Assembly (NCBI GenBank): GCA_963576725.1
Contig: OY755246.1
Span: 77,119,975 to 77,183,974, forward strand
Source: Azorinus chamasolen
Lineage: Eukaryota; Mollusca; Bivalvia; Cardiida; Solecurtidae
Length of the DNA: 64,000 nt
Direction: 5' to 3'
Made by a program: the position numbers and the translations under genes. Below the pieces are notes generated by a model, which had not been told where the DNA came from, did not search any database, and was given only the letters and a program-made list of their open reading frames with translations. This document shows, one piece after another, positions 1-12,690 of the stretch (position 1 is its first letter; each line of letters starts with the position of its first letter).

Positions 1-182
1 GCAACCCATCGGTAAAGAGTTACGGTTGTGTCGTTTTACTTTGCTGTGATGTAATTCAAGATGACAGATAATTCTTCAAGCAGCAAATAGATGTGTTCTC
101 GGTGCCCACTTTCACCAAATCGTTGATAGCAAGAATGATATAAAATATGCTCAATTTCTTGAGCATGGACTATTTTCAGACT

Positions 183-401
183 TTAACCCTTTCCCTCATA
201 TTGACGACTCTGTAGAAGTCACTTTGTGAAACCATTGTGATAAATAGAGCATTTGCTCCTATAGGAGCAAATGCTCTATTTATCACAATTATTTCAAACT
301 ACAAAATTATTTTTTTTTCCTTTTCTATAGTTAATGCTCATTTTCGATAGATTTATTCAAAGAGGTTGAATCTAAAAATAGCCTATGAGGTAACGGGATA
401 A
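183..401. repeat. Palindromic element, family P1
   Basis: This element of about 219 bp has ends related to TTAACCCATTCCCTCATA in inverted orientation. Its central long palindrome joins GTGATAAATAGAGCATTTGC to its complement through the core GCTCCTATAGGAGC at 255-268. Other copies lie near 40838-41034, 41812-42020, 48744-48972 and 62670-62895. It has no coding capacity and looks like a non-autonomous foldback or MITE family. Confidence 0.8.
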
Positions 402-721
402 GAATTAGCTGTTAGCTATTTAGGTGGCACACATTTTCTTCTTAATAAATTGCCGTCTGCTACATTTTTATTCTACTCTGTCTCTATTATATTAATACCC
501 ATAATCCCAGTTATCAAACGAATTGAAACATGATAAGATATGTAATCACAGATGGCTGATTTCAATAATGGCTCACATTTGGGATTGAAGTAGAAAAAAA
601 CAAATTCACGATACCTCCGAGCATGCTAAATATTACTAATTTCTTTAACATTGTTTATAAAATGCAAGACTCAATTATGATTTACCAATGACTCCTCAAC
701 ACTTACACCAACGCTTTTGCA

Positions 722-795
722 TGCCACTGAAAACAGAGTAGACCCATATCAACGGCTCCTGTAGGAGCCGTCTGAACAGGGTTGGCTCAGATAGG
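722..795. repeat. Palindromic element, family P2
   Basis: One arm reads AAACAGAGTAGACCC and the other is its approximate complement, with the core GCTCCTGTAGGAGC at 755-768. P2 is the commonest short element in the window. Its chance translation VDPDQ appears in many spurious frames. It is a non-coding foldback element. Confidence 0.7.
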
Positions 796-1349
796 ACATG
801 ATATAAATCTGATTCTACAGCGTTTGTCAAAAACAATCCCAAGGAAAGTTCACAATAACAATTAAGTTAATAGATAGTCATTAAAAGTAACTAGTTCACG
901 CATACATATTCATCTGGGAAAGGCGTAATTGTGGCTCGAATAAAGTATCTGGCGGGAAACTAGATCAAGAACTATATATTCAATTGTTAGACCCCGCTTG
1001 GAATTATGGACGCGGCAAATTTATACATCTAAAGATTGATTAAACTATTATTATAAAGTTTCTTTTGATAATTGCAATATTGGTATACAAACATCATTTG
1101 TGAAGGTAATTTTGCATATCAAACTCCGATATCTATTTTTAAGTATTCCCTAGTTAAAGGGTGTCCCATATCAACTTTCAGTTGAAATATTTACTCATAC
1201 ATTCTTTATTTTGTATCATATTTATTGTTCTTCTTTCTTCCCCAAACTTGAAGTATAATAGTAAGGGCATAACTCCAACAAGAGTGTTTGACATTCTTGT
1301 TAACTAATGAAGTTAATCATAGTGTTATGGTCTATGACTAACAACTAAA

Positions 1350-1853
1350 TGGAACAGTGAATTTAGCTGGTCCTATGATATATATCAGACAGAACAATGA
1401 AACTAGCTGGTCCTATAATATATATATCTGACATAACAATGAAAATAGCTGGTACTATAATATATATCTGACAGAACAATGAAACTAGCTGATCCTATAA
1501 TATATACCTCACAGAACAATGAAACCAGCTTATCCTGTTAGTATATATCTGACAGAATAATGAAACTAGCTGATCCTATAGTATATATCTTTCAGAACAA
1601 TGAAACTAGCTGGTCATCTCACAGGACAATGAAACTAGCTGATCATATAATATATATCTGACAGAACAATGAACTAGCTAGACCTATAATATATATCTGA
1701 CAGAACACTGAAACAAGCTGATCATCTGACAGACCAAGGAAACTAGCTGGTCCTATAATATATATCTGACAGAACAATGAAACTAGCTGATCCTATAATA
1801 TATATCTGACAAAACAATGAAACTAGCTGGTCCTATAATATATATCTGACACA
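1350..1853. repeat. Minisatellite, about 40-bp unit
   Basis: About 13 imperfect head-to-tail copies of a unit containing GAACAATGAAACTAGCTGGT followed by CCTATAATATATATCTGACA. Some units are shortened. There are no unique spacers and no coding potential. Confidence 0.9.
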
Positions 1854-1862
1854 GGACCATAG

Positions 1863-2306
1863 ATAAGATTCAAATACTAAATCGTCATTTCTACATGAAG
1901 CATTATGTTGTCAGCTCTTTAGAAGAGTCTGGAGGAGACGTTTCAAGTCAATAGTCATAATATAGGGTTATGTGAAAATTTAGTATACACTGTGTCCAAC
2001 GCATTTAGACCATTTTTCACAGATAATAGCTCATACGTATGGCCTTTTGATATTTCGCAATCAGATAGTTTAGATGTGCAAGGTGAACCCAAATGGAAGT
2101 GGTACAATATGTGATAAGCTTCATCCTCTTATTTTTGATAATTTCTCTACAATATTTGAGGAGGGATATGGCACATGGTTATAAGTCAGAGCCTGTATGT
2201 GAGTCAGCCATTTCATCATCTGTGTCTATTGTGTAGTTAAAAACAATGGTACATTGTTTTTTGTATATGTTTGCCAAATTTCTTACACAATAAGACTATA
2301 ACTAGT
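1863..2306. other. Non-coding, nothing recognised
   Basis: AT-rich sequence downstream of the minus-strand TRIM-like stop codon. I see no gene or repeat here. It may hold the 3' untranslated region of that transcript. Confidence 0.4.
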
Positions 2307-3174
2307 TTAGGTATCCACGATATGCAAATGGTTCCCAGAGCACATGACATACAAACTGGAACATTTGTAGGAAATGTCACAAATACGGTCATGGCATTTA
2401 ATGCGGAAAGCGTTCACCTTTACCAATTCATTTCCAGCCACTTTCATGACCCAGATTTTATCGTGCGATGGCGTTTCGACGACGACGAGCACCGAATTCT
2501 TTTTGACACAGCAAATTGCCTTTGGATATTTGACTTGAAGTGTTGCCAACATACTGCATTCTTTGCTAAGCAGTTTTATGTATCCGCCTGTGTTTGAGAA
2601 TGCGATCAGTTTGCCATCCTCCATTGTCACAAACGTTTCATTCGTTGATGACGTCACTTCCGATTCCGCCTTTCTGAACGGCAATGTGTTGTTTTCCTCC
2701 AACTGTGATGCTGTTTCCGATTTCTTTGTATTGGAATTTCCCTTTGTGCACTGCTTAGTTAGCAAACATGAATCTCTCTCGAGATGTTGTGATACGTGCA
2801 CAAACCCAGAATCAGTTGTTAACTCATTTTCGTCTTGTTCCCCGCATTCGTTACCATTACTGGAGTGTTTACACGTGCGAGAGTCACAGTTTCCAAAACA
2901 GGTCTCTTTTAAATTACGAGAATTACTTAGAGATTGGTTCGGACTTTGTTCGAGTATTGCGGATTGCCGGTCTTTGATTATCGTACCTCTGTCTTCATCG
3001 TCCTGGTCTCTGTCACTTGTCCGATTGTTTTTTACCCGAAGTATTCCAAATTCTGACAAGAATCTCAGACGGTCAAGGTCCGGACTAATTTCAAAATCCA
3101 AAGAAACGTCGGAATACTTGTTCAAGCGTTTAAGTGCAGATTTCAGCCTCGATGATTCTTCGAATGAAGACAAC
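2307..3174 (-). CDS. TRIM-like protein, 3' exon (coiled coil end and partial beta-propeller)
   Basis: This is the downstream exon of a minus-strand gene. The exon begins after an acceptor (ag at 3175-3176) and ends with TAA at 2307-2309. It joins in phase to the exon at 5142-5379: donor ...AATAG, acceptor ...CAG, together restoring the Arg codon before LSSFEE. It encodes the end of a coiled coil, a low-complexity Ser/Asn/Asp-rich middle, and about 110 residues with propeller-like strand repeats (TMEDGKLIAFSNTGG, VKKNSVLVVVETP, YKCSSLYVMCSGNHLHIVDT). Molluscan TRIM proteins usually carry RING and B-box domains, a coiled coil and NHL or other propeller repeats, and act as E3 ligases or scaffolds. 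Only two or three blades are present, so the C-terminus looks short. Family assignment is inferred from coiled coil plus propeller, because no RING or B-box was seen. Confidence 0.55.
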
Positions 3175-3826
3175 CTGAAATGGAATATGCAAGCACGATG
3201 AAAACCAAACACATATAACATGTTGATATTGTACAGTGTATAAAGCTAATTTGACTTTTCTGTGGTGACACCCGCAGTTGTCATGACTGTGCACAACTAG
3301 GAAATTCTAGAACAGAGCCACAGTTCACCCAAATGTCATGGCGTGATCAATTATAGACAAAAATAAAACATGGAGAAGACAATTGTGTTTAAAGACGTGA
3401 CCACACACCAAATGTTGCATTTCTATGCAATATATTTAGGGAGATATTTCCGTGGCAAATATTTGCTAAAATGGAGGTTCAATGATAAGGCAACGGCAAC
3501 CCCAAATTAATCGCAATCGCAAGCTGTATTTGTATATCAGCTATCTTAAATTGTACCCGGAAGCGAAGGTTTGGCAGCTTCAAATTAAGCGTTGAATGAT
3601 GCTGACTATTCAAAGTGGAATGACCTATCCGTGTTTTACTGTAGAGTCCATTCAGAATGAAAACTCATTTTACTAAGGGAGTTTGAATGACAAAAAGAGT
3701 TGTTCCTGATTAGTCGGTTCATAAAGAAACCCTCTGATATGCGTCTACACTGCTTGCATACGCATGTGCATACGTTTGTAAAGTTGACAGTGTTAAACTT
3801 GGCGGTTGCTATGCATCTACATTATT

Positions 3827-4807
3827 TACACATGCCTACGTTAATATTTATTCATACACATGTCTACGTGAACATTTATCCATACACATGTCTACGTAAT
3901 CATTTATTCATACACATGTCTACGTGAACATTTATTCATACACATGTCTACGTTAATATTTATCCATACACATTTCTACGTGACCGTTTATCCATATACA
4001 TGTCTACGTGACCGTTTATCCATACACATGTCTACGTGAACATTTATCCATACACATGTCTAAGTGACCGTTTATCCATACACATGTCTACGTTAATATT
4101 TATCCATACACATGTCTACGTTAATATTTAACCATACACATGTCTATGTGAACATTTACCTATACACATGTCTACGTGAACATTTACCTATACACATGTC
4201 TACGTGAACATTTATTCATAAACTTGTATACATGAACATTTATCTATACACATGTCTACGTGAACATTTATCCATACACATGTCTACGTGAACATTTATT
4301 CATAAACTTGTATACATGAACATTTACCTATACACGTGTCTACGTGAACATTTATTCATACACATGTCCACGTGAACATTTACCTATACACGTGTCTACG
4401 TGAACATTTATCCATACACATGTCTACGTTAACATTTATCCATACACATGTCTACGTGAACATTTATTCATACACATGTCTACGTGAACATTTACCTATA
4501 CACATGTCTACGTGAACATTTATCCATACACATGTCTACGTGAACATTTATTCATAAACTTGTATACATGAACATTTATCTATACACGTGTCTACGTGAA
4601 CATTTATTCATACACATGTCCACGTGAACATTTACCTATACACGTGTCTACGTGAACATTTATTCATACACATGTCCACGTGAACATTTACCTATACACA
4701 TGTCTACGTGAACATTTATTCATAAACATGTCTACGTGAACATTTCTTCATACACATGTCTACGTGAACATTTATCCATACACATATCTACGTGAACATT
4801 TATCCAT
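3827..4807. repeat. Intronic minisatellite, 28-bp unit
   Basis: About 35 head-to-tail copies of a 28-bp unit, CACATGTCTACGTGAACATT plus TATCCATA, with variants (ttaatattt, gaccgttta, aacttgtatacatg). The array lies wholly inside the intron between the two TRIM-like exons. The unit length is not a multiple of three and there are no spacers. Confidence 0.95.
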
Positions 4808-5141
4808 TGTTGCTGGTAGAATAAGTTTTCTGTAAGTTACCTTTAACTTTTGCATTTTAATCATTCAGTGTGAACAGTTTTGTTTCTACGAGAGTTTTGA
4901 TGACAAACAATGGTATCTGATCTAGTTCTAATGAGTACGAAAACTATCTACATGTCTTTTTATCCCTTTTCTCTGGCCAAATAAGGTTCCTATTTCTATA
5001 CAGTCTTCTTTAGTATGAAACTCTTTTACTAGAGGATATTGATTAGCAAGCATGGCATACTCTGATCATAGGATTCCTCTATGCCCCATAACCGGGTCCA
5101 AGTGCCCTTTTTATACTTTCCTATTTGTATGAATACCTTAC

Positions 5142-5379
5142 CTATTTTTAATTTCTTCTTCAGCTCTTGTGATGTTTTTTGTCTGTTCCTCTGTCAGTAC
5201 AGCTAGTCTATCTGTTGTCTGTTTCTCCATCACACTTAAATGTTTCTGGAAGTCACGTCTCAATTTGGCAAAGTATGCCTTCAGGTTCTCACTGGAGATA
5301 GCTAGTCTCTCGCGACAGCTTTCAGAAGTTTTCATCGCACTAGTCACCTCTTTATCCATCCTAGTATCCACAGTTTGAC
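5142..5379 (-). CDS. TRIM-like protein, coiled-coil exon
   Basis: This 238-bp exon on the minus strand runs from an acceptor (CAG, ag at 5380-5381) to a donor GTAAGG (gt at 5140-5141), with phases matching the 3' exon. It encodes about 78 residues that are rich in Lys and Glu with heptad-like spacing (SCRERLAISSENLKAYFAKL, MEKQTTDRLAVLTEEQ). This is typical of the B-box C-terminal coiled coil of TRIM proteins. The RING and B-box exons would lie to the right on this strand. None was found up to 64 kb, and copy A of a tandem array begins about 35 bp upstream. The gene may be 5'-truncated or have a very large intron. Confidence 0.55.
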
Positions 5380-8300
5380 CTGCGAGTAGTTGTTTATTTG
5401 TTTTAATGCTGACTTTTCACACTGAGCTAATTCCAACTGAGCTCTTTTAGAATCATCTACATTGTATTTCTTGTTGAGGAGATTTGCACTGAACCGCTTC
5501 TAGCTGAACTCTTGAAGCTGAGCTTTTCAACTTTAACTGCATCAGCTAACCAATTTCAAGCTCAGATATTTCTAACTGTGTTACATAAGACAACGTGCTT
5601 ATATCATTACTTGTTCTTTTCATCTGTAGGCCAAGGTCACTAAAATGGAAATACCAGAATAATCAATACCCTGTGATATCTCCTTTGAACCTGAGATTTC
5701 AAAAATTGTATAATATTGGGTTTTGAAACAGGTGGTAGCTTAATGCAGGAATTACAAGTTATTTCGAAAGTTCCTGCATGGTTTTAAAAATAATTAATAA
5801 GTTGGTCGCTAAAGAATGGCTCTCATTCTCAGTGTTGTTATACCTTCTGATCCTTCGAGATCATGAATTTCAGTACTTCTTGTTCTGAAAATTGTATACC
5901 GCTTAAGCCGGTGCTAAGGGGCGTGAGCAATGTTGCACTTTCAATTACTGCTCATGAACAGACTCAATAAAACCGAGTCTGCAATTTTCTCTTTTTGTGT
6001 AGCAATTTTTGCTTTCGGGGGATCACCTCCCTTCAGAATTTACTGTATGTTATGGTAAATGACAAAAGAACATCCATTTTAGCAAACAATGTAGACTTTT
6101 GACCACAATGCCTGGTGAGGATATCACATCAAAATGAGACAGACAAACATTAAAGATTTGACTACTGACAAATAGTGTAGATTCTGATCAAACGACGTTT
6201 GTTACCGTGGTTACAATTAGGATCCAATTGCTTGAGTATTATGTTCATTCTAAAACAACTGATTGGTCAGGTGTTGGGCTTTACCAATCATATACTTGAG
6301 AATGAAGTCTAGCTCAGACTTAAACCTCGGAGCCAGAAGTGTGACGTAAGAATCACACAACACACGCCGTATTTAGATTGCTTCTACACTAGCTTTTCGT
6401 TCACATTGTTTGCAAATACATAAATATATATAGTTAACAACTAAACGGAATATCAAATAAACATGTTTACCATCAGTGCTGAAAACAGCCATCTATCGTA
6501 ATATCCAAAGTGTCTAGTTTGGCAATGAAGGTAATTTAATCTGGTGTACGAACTCACAAAGAACTATAGCTCCATATTTATCATGTCCTACAATTATCTA
6601 GTCTCCTCTAACGTGTCATGGTTAATCCTTTCAACACTGAATATTCAGATTGGAATAGCCCATCAATATTTCACTATAGAGTCTATATGGTATGAAAGGT
6701 TTGACTATGATATAGGGTTTAGAATGGCAAGTTACAGTTTATTTAAATCACATCCTAAATATCCACGGTACGCTTGACCTGTTTGACTATTGGAATGGTG
6801 ATTTGAAAATGTAACTTAGAAAAGGTTAAATTACCATTAGCCTGATATCAATGGTGCAATGCACACTGCTGCCAAATATTGTTGTCTGCGAACATTGTCG
6901 GCTGCAATATTATTCGCTTATTTAATCGTACACAACGTTACCGCAGTAGCAAACAGATAGGGTACTAACTTACTAAGTTACTCGGCATCTCGACTGTTTG
7001 TCTAGGTAATCACACGAGTAACATTGGCAGTGAAAGAGTTAGGTAAATGCTCTGATGCAAATTAAACGACAAATACATGTACGTAATTCGTCATCTTGTT
7101 TGGAGGCAAACAGTTTTGTTTGAAATAAGTGTAGCCAATCAAGGAATATGTAAAATGGAATATAGATATACTTGAGAAAAAACAAACAACAACATGTAAA
7201 CAGACGACAATTTTTTGCAGATGACAATATTTGACATGCCATAATTCTGCAGTGTTGAAATTATCGATTTACTTAAATTGATTTGATATCTTCGCGTAGG
7301 CCTATAATAATGTAATCTTGCTAATGGCGGTAGTCTTATTGGGCTAATCTTCGACAGTCTCTGCAAACCGCTTAGTTCAAGATCAGAGGCCGAGTAATTC
7401 GGTATCTGATCAGGATCAACACTGTTTGTCATATGTATTTTGATTTAAAGAAAACAAAGTAATTAAACAACAAACTTCACACCCAGACCCGAACGGACGA
7501 TAAACTTATCAAATTCAATTAGATTATCAATAGATGTATATCCAACCGGATGTAATCTACGTCACTTATACAAATTGTCGGTATTCTATCTTGATTCTCG
7601 TGAACTTTAGTCTGCTGCGAGCGGATGAGCGATTATCTTTGCAAAGAATTTGGATCCATGTGAGACGCCGAGTAATTTGGCTTCTCATCAGGATCCAAAC
7701 TGTTTGATACCATTGAGGCGTTGATGACAGGAAATTCAAGATAAATCAACTGTAGCTACTTAAATCGATGACGTATCCTACCAATTACAGTTTTGCTCAA
7801 CAGGTTAAAGGTTAAATACAACGTTTCACATTACGAATTACCCTATCCACAGTGCTATCGCTGCCATTTTTTGTCTTCTGCAAACATTGCTAACTGCTAC
7901 AAGTTCTCTTCTCACACTTTTTTTTTTTAAAAAAAAAATCTTCAAATGTTTGACATGACCATCGTATCGAACAGTTTGGACCCTAATGAGACGCCTTGCT
8001 GTTTAATATCTTATAAGGAGCCACACTGTTCCTATTTGCACATGTTCTATCAGACCAATCATTGGCAGCCATAGGGCTAATATTGCAGATCCATGACTTC
8101 TGCTTACATAGATCTACAGTAAAACATCATTACTACGACCGCTAGATAATACGAACACTCGATAAAACGAACATTCGATAAAACGAATTTTTAGTACCGA
8201 TGAACTGAGAACTTTTAAAGCAGGTAGCTAAATAACGGAGGGTCTTTCCCCATGCTTTTTCACTGACACTGTAGTCAGAAAGCGGTTCATACGGAATGAT

Positions 8301-8389
8301 ACCACAGGTAAATCTGTGATTAGATTTGTTAACAATTTGGATCCAGATGAGACGCCGAGTAACTTGGCGTCTAAGCAGGACTCAGAATA

Positions 8390-8694
8390 CAGTGGAACCA
8401 CGATATCGTGAATTCGGATAACTCGAACTTCAAATTAACTCGAAGTAAAAAAATCGGTCACTTCCAAAACCTGAAGTACAGAATTGTTCTAAAATGTATC
8501 ACTACACATACCTATGATGACATGCGACAGCTTGATGCAGGTTGCAAGTAATGCTTAAAGTTCTACAGGAGCTTTCAGCATTACTTTAGACCTGTATTAA
8601 GGTATCACGTCGTGAAAGTTTATAAATAGACTGGCTCGAACTCCCGTTATCTCGAGGTAATTTGTATGGTCCGTAAAAATTCGAGGTTCGACTA
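8390..8694. repeat. TA-flanked palindromic element P5 in copy A
   Basis: It starts TACAGTGGAACC and ends in a decayed inverted copy (GAGGTTCGAC). Internally it has inverted segments of ACTCGAACTT / ATCTCGA type and a CAGGTTGCAAG...GACCTG arm pair. The same locus is occupied in copies B and C, so the insertion predates the triplication. Confidence 0.6.
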
Positions 8695-9230
8695 TGTTTT
8701 GAGAAGGAATTGAGGGGGAATTGATCGACAACGGTGACTGAATGGAATTATTTGACAAAACCTGCCGGGTTGTACAGGACCGTATTCGGCGGCTTCCACG
8801 GAGAATACAGAATTCAAATTTGACGCGTTCGTAATGGACATTGCCATACCGAGGGTTGGCAATACGTGTTGTCTCCCCACAATGACATGTGATATTTATT
8901 TCATTATACCGAACATCACAACCAATTTCATCAGAATAAAACATTTATCCATTGACAGCAACAAATATCATAAAATAAATATTCTCGGTGCTTAAAGCTA
9001 CATACGCTTGGTGCTGGTGGAATCCTTTTCGTTTCCCAGTCTTTGAAAACTCTCCTCCGAAATAGCCGCAAAAACGTGATACATGTATTTCTCAAACTAA
9101 ACAAATATGTAAAAATGACGTTTGGTGATCAAGCTGCAAACGTCGGATGACGTTATACGAATGACGCGGATGGCGTCACGCACACAATTTAATAAGCGCT
9201 CTTTGTAATGTTGCCAGCACGAGATAATGT

Positions 9231-9641
9231 ATAAACGTATTTTATTTCATATATCATTTCATAAAAAAGGTCGGTCTACAAGTTCGACCAACATTAGTTA
9301 CGCTCCCCCCTTACAACTATCTACAGTTAGTGTACCACATGAAACAAAACACATGAAACACAAGTAATGCATAAACTATTCTCAACCCTCTGCCTGAAAC
9401 ATCATCATCTTTAAGAAACAACCACGACAGGACATGTAGAAATATAATACTTATTCTGTAAGCAAATAAGCTAATATAGTAGACCATGATCAGATGAAGC
9501 CTAATGGAGCTGTCTGGTCAGGGTCTACTCTGCTTTAGTCCTCTCTATCAGGTAAAGGGTTAAGGTGAATATACTTCTCATGGGTTAAGAATGAAATCTG
9601 CACACAAACTGACTCAATATTTTGCATATACTGGTACTGAT
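9231..9641 (-). mobile_element. Retroposon D1, sharing the LINE 3' end, with target duplication
   Basis: This insert of about 411 bp is flanked by ACGAGATAATGT at 9219-9230 and 9642-9653. Copy B has an uninterrupted ACGAGATAATGT near 17650, which is the paralogous empty site. The plus-strand left edge (ATAAACGTATTTTATTTC) matches the left edge of the LINE at 42052-42070, so on the minus strand the two share a 3' tail. A related copy sits at about 11700-12055. It includes a P2-like palindrome near 9461-9540. It has no coding capacity. Mobilisation by that LINE is inferred. Confidence 0.7.
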
Positions 9642-11158
9642 ACGAGATAATGTTGCATGGAACAGTACAAATTGTTTCATGGCAGGTATATCTGGAGTTT
9701 ATATCCAGGTTGTATTATCTGGAGCTTTGAACACCAGCTGTCTTATCTGGAACTAATGTTACTTTTATCACCTGAATTTCAAACAGGAATATTAGTGGGG
9801 AAGAACGTAGACGGCTACTGGCCTCGTAATACGGGATGAAAGTCGCTGTGATATCTCCAAAAGTAGCTTTCTGCATGACTTTCATCCTGCATTAAGTTGC
9901 GACCTATTTATAATCCGACATTGATGTGAAATATAAAGCTAGGTTTTACTGTACAAATAAATCATATGATTCGTTGTGATTCATCGGCATGTGTTGTTTT
10001 TAAATATAGATCTTCTTTTCAATATATTGGTTTACTTGGTTTATTCGTAAAATGAACTGTGTATTTCCAGTTTAATATAACTTATTTTAACATAATGTAA
10101 CAGGTATGACCAATGACAAAAGTGCCACTATATCACATGACTTGTGGGGATTTCCATCTATGACGAAATTCCAACTTGAGTAACGACGCGCATACAGAAT
10201 GTGGATAATGGTGGAAATCATACAATAACAATTTACTGGTAAATAACTTACAATTATATGTTCATTTTTTTACTGTAGTCTTTGGAGTACTTGATTATTT
10301 ATTAATCTTAGAAACATACATGTACATAAATATAAGGAGCACACAATGGTGTATTTGAAAGCGAAAGTAAAAACTTTAAAGAAAATAATGACACCTTAAC
10401 TATTAAATGAAATTTTATAATGGGAGATTAACATGTGGATTGTTTGTTATTGGTAGAAAAAAATGAAATCAGATCTATATCGCTTCATAAGCAAACACAG
10501 CAACGGTTAAAAACAAACAGGGCTCGACTGTGATATTTGTTTACTTCCTTGTATCCATGGGGCACACATGAAGGGAACATGTTTACAGTACGATCAGAGG
10601 TCACACGTAAAATACATAAATCTTTGCTATCTCTGCTTTATATTATATTACAGTTATGGGCGTATTTAATTATTCACTCCATAGATACAGTTACTGAGCT
10701 TACAGTCTTTGCAAACAGAGTAGATCCTAATCGATGTCTGTAGAAGCTGTATCACCAGGTTTTCACACCGAACTAATTCCAACTAAGCTCTTTTAGAATC
10801 ATCTACATTGTATTTCTTGTTGAGGAGATTTACACCGAACCACTTCTAGCTGAACTCTTGAAACTGACCTTTTTATCTTTAGCTGCATCAGGTAACCAAT
10901 TTCAAGCTAAGATATTTCTAACCTTGTAACCTAACACAACGTACTAATATCATTACCATTATATCATTATGATTGCTTGTTCTTTTCATCTGAAGTCCAA
11001 GGTCACTAAAATGGAAATACCAGAATAATCAATATGATATGTGATATCCCCTTTGAACCTGACATTTCAAAAAATGTATAATATTGTGTTTTGAAACAGG
11101 TGGTAGCTTCATGCAAGAATAATAAGTTTTGCCGAAAGCTCCTGCATGGTTTTAAAAG

Positions 11159-12690
11159 TACAAAACTGAGTCATGCATGAAACACTACATACAGAACAAA
11201 CAGTCGCCCGAACAGCAACACAGGGCAACAGCAAATGTACATAACTATAAAAACATCAAGAGACGCACAAAGACAAAACAAACATACAATAGGGGAGATG
11301 GAAGTTCCGCCTTGGAACGGTCAGTGACAAAAGTCACTGGGGGTTTAACCGGTTTATGGGCGCCCAACCTCACACTTATTCCATCTCCACCCTAAAAGAC
11401 AAACAGTGTAAATAAACATATCCCCTCTCCGACTAATCTACAACAACCGCGACGGCAAATACAGTGGTAAAGTGTATGTATAACGAACACATTTAAGTGA
11501 ACAAACTGTATCAAACTACCGCTAGTGTACTCAATGATTTAGCTGCAAACAGAGTAACTGTAGAAAAGTAATAAAGGGTACGACAAAAACGAAATAGTAC
11601 AGATATCCGACGTTCTCCTTCCATTTCTGGATTTAAGAGGTCGCCTTCATAGAGTACTAAACCTTTCTTGTCGGCGTACATGCAAAGAGGTCAGTATAGT
11701 ATAAACATATTTTATTTCATTTATCATTTCATGAAAAAGGGTCGGGCCACAAGTTCGACCAACATTAGTTACGGCCCTCCCCTTTACAGCTTTCTACAGT
11801 AAGTGTGTCACATGAAACAAAACACGTGGAACAAAGAATGCATCAACTATTCTCAGCCCTCTACCCGATATATCACCATCTTAAATAAAAAAAATGACTT
11901 TATTGAACTTCCATTAACTTACAGTTTATAATGGTCCATGGACTAATTATGATTTAGCATGGCAGGACATGCAGAAATATATAAATTGTTCTGTAATTAA
12001 GCTAACTATAATAGACCATGTTCAGAGGACTCCTAGAAGAGGTCAGCGTGATTGCCAACTGTAAAAGGGTTCACAACCAAACATGCAGTATGTTGTAGTA
12101 CTACAGGATCATATCCCTTTTTAATGAAGTTTTTAACATATTTGATGAACAAAGTGAGAAAATGCGTATGTCCAATAATTTTACGAAGTTTGTAAATCAC
12201 ATCACCATAAAATTCAGGATGTGAAATACCGTGTCGCAGAAGCGCCTTGAGATTACATTGGTACTTGCCAATAAGCGAGAGATTTCGATAGTAAAAATTA
12301 GAGAATGTTTTTCTTAGTTTATGGTATCTATATCCTTGCTTAAGCAGTTTTTCAGTTCAAATGAGATTTAGAGTGTTAAAATCGTCAATAGATGAACAAG
12401 CTCTAGCAAAACGATTAAGTTGAGATATATGAACCCCTTAAGATGGAGCACGGGGAACATCCCCGTCAAGATGAGGAAACTTTATAATATTAAAATCAAA
12501 ATCATCTCTTTTGTCATATATTTTAGAACTCATTCCATTATCCATTTTAAGGTCTAGATCAAGAAACGCTGCATAATTGTCGGACGGGTTAGCTTTATTC
12601 AATTTGAGTTCTTTAGGATACATTGTAGGAATAAGAGCATCAACGATAGGGTTATATAAGTTAAAAAATATCATCCAAGTTTCATTGAAG
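11159..12690 (-). mobile_element. Naiad-type Penelope-like element fragment (copy 2)
   Basis: This minus-strand fragment interrupts a sequence that is continuous in copy C (GGTTTTAAAAACTCATG near 19142). Its edges are GGTTTTAAAA (11149-11158) and GTTTTTATAA (12691-12700), a probable degenerate target duplication. It contains the C-terminal RT region, a D1-like retroposon nested at about 11700-12055, and a 3' region matching 39546-39900 of the larger element. The 3' match includes the shared TTTAAACC block, the stop codon and the ATGA that follows it. Confidence 0.75.
12070..12674 (-). pseudogene. Naiad reverse transcriptase C-terminal fragment
   Basis: The translation aligns with 38880-39490 of the plus-strand element: MYPKELKLNKANPS against IYPKELSLDKANKS, then FLDGDVPR, QGYRYHKLRKTFSNFYYR and HPEFYGDVIYKLRKI. 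It is broken by TAA at 12438-12440, where the other copy has a Tyr codon, and by TGA at 12357-12359, where the other copy has Ile. The fragment is 5'-truncated just after the region of the RT catalytic motif, so it cannot be functional. Divergence from the larger copy is moderate, so it comes from a separate insertion event. Confidence 0.75.

Larger units (their letters stand above)
5413..10758. repeat. Complex tandem unit, copy A
   Basis: First of three head-to-tail copies of a non-coding unit. Landmarks occur in the same order in all copies: TTTTCACAC(T/C)GA near 5413, 10760 and 18775; CCTCGGAGCCAGAAGTGTGA near 6327 and 13731 with a decayed form near 20075; TTTGGATCCATGTGAGACGC near 7649 and 15099; ACGAATGACGCGGATG near 9157 and 17578; TTTACTTCCTTGTATC near 10540, 18548 and 26867; GAAGCTGTATCACCAG at the end. 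Copy A resembles copy B closely. It carries a retroposon at 9231-9641 that is absent from B. The open frames inside are short and repeat-derived. Confidence 0.85.

Noticed and set aside
240..290. Hairpins as transcription terminators
   Set aside because: They are dispersed palindromic elements in animal DNA, not placed after genes, and without the bacterial terminator context.
2563..3201. Plus-strand open frame of 212 codons
   Set aside because: It is antisense to the TRIM-like exon, which has matching splice phases and a coherent coiled coil.
3827..4807. Regular repeats resembling a CRISPR array
   Set aside because: Units follow each other with no unique spacers, the array is in an intron and the DNA is eukaryotic.
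7139..7432. Small minus-strand frame with TNSVDPDQIP
   Set aside because: It is a translation of a P2-type palindrome; the same VDPDQ-like string occurs at many unrelated places.
8597..8944. 115-codon minus-strand frame in copy A
   Set aside because: It overlaps a P5 element and is not kept open in copies B and C.
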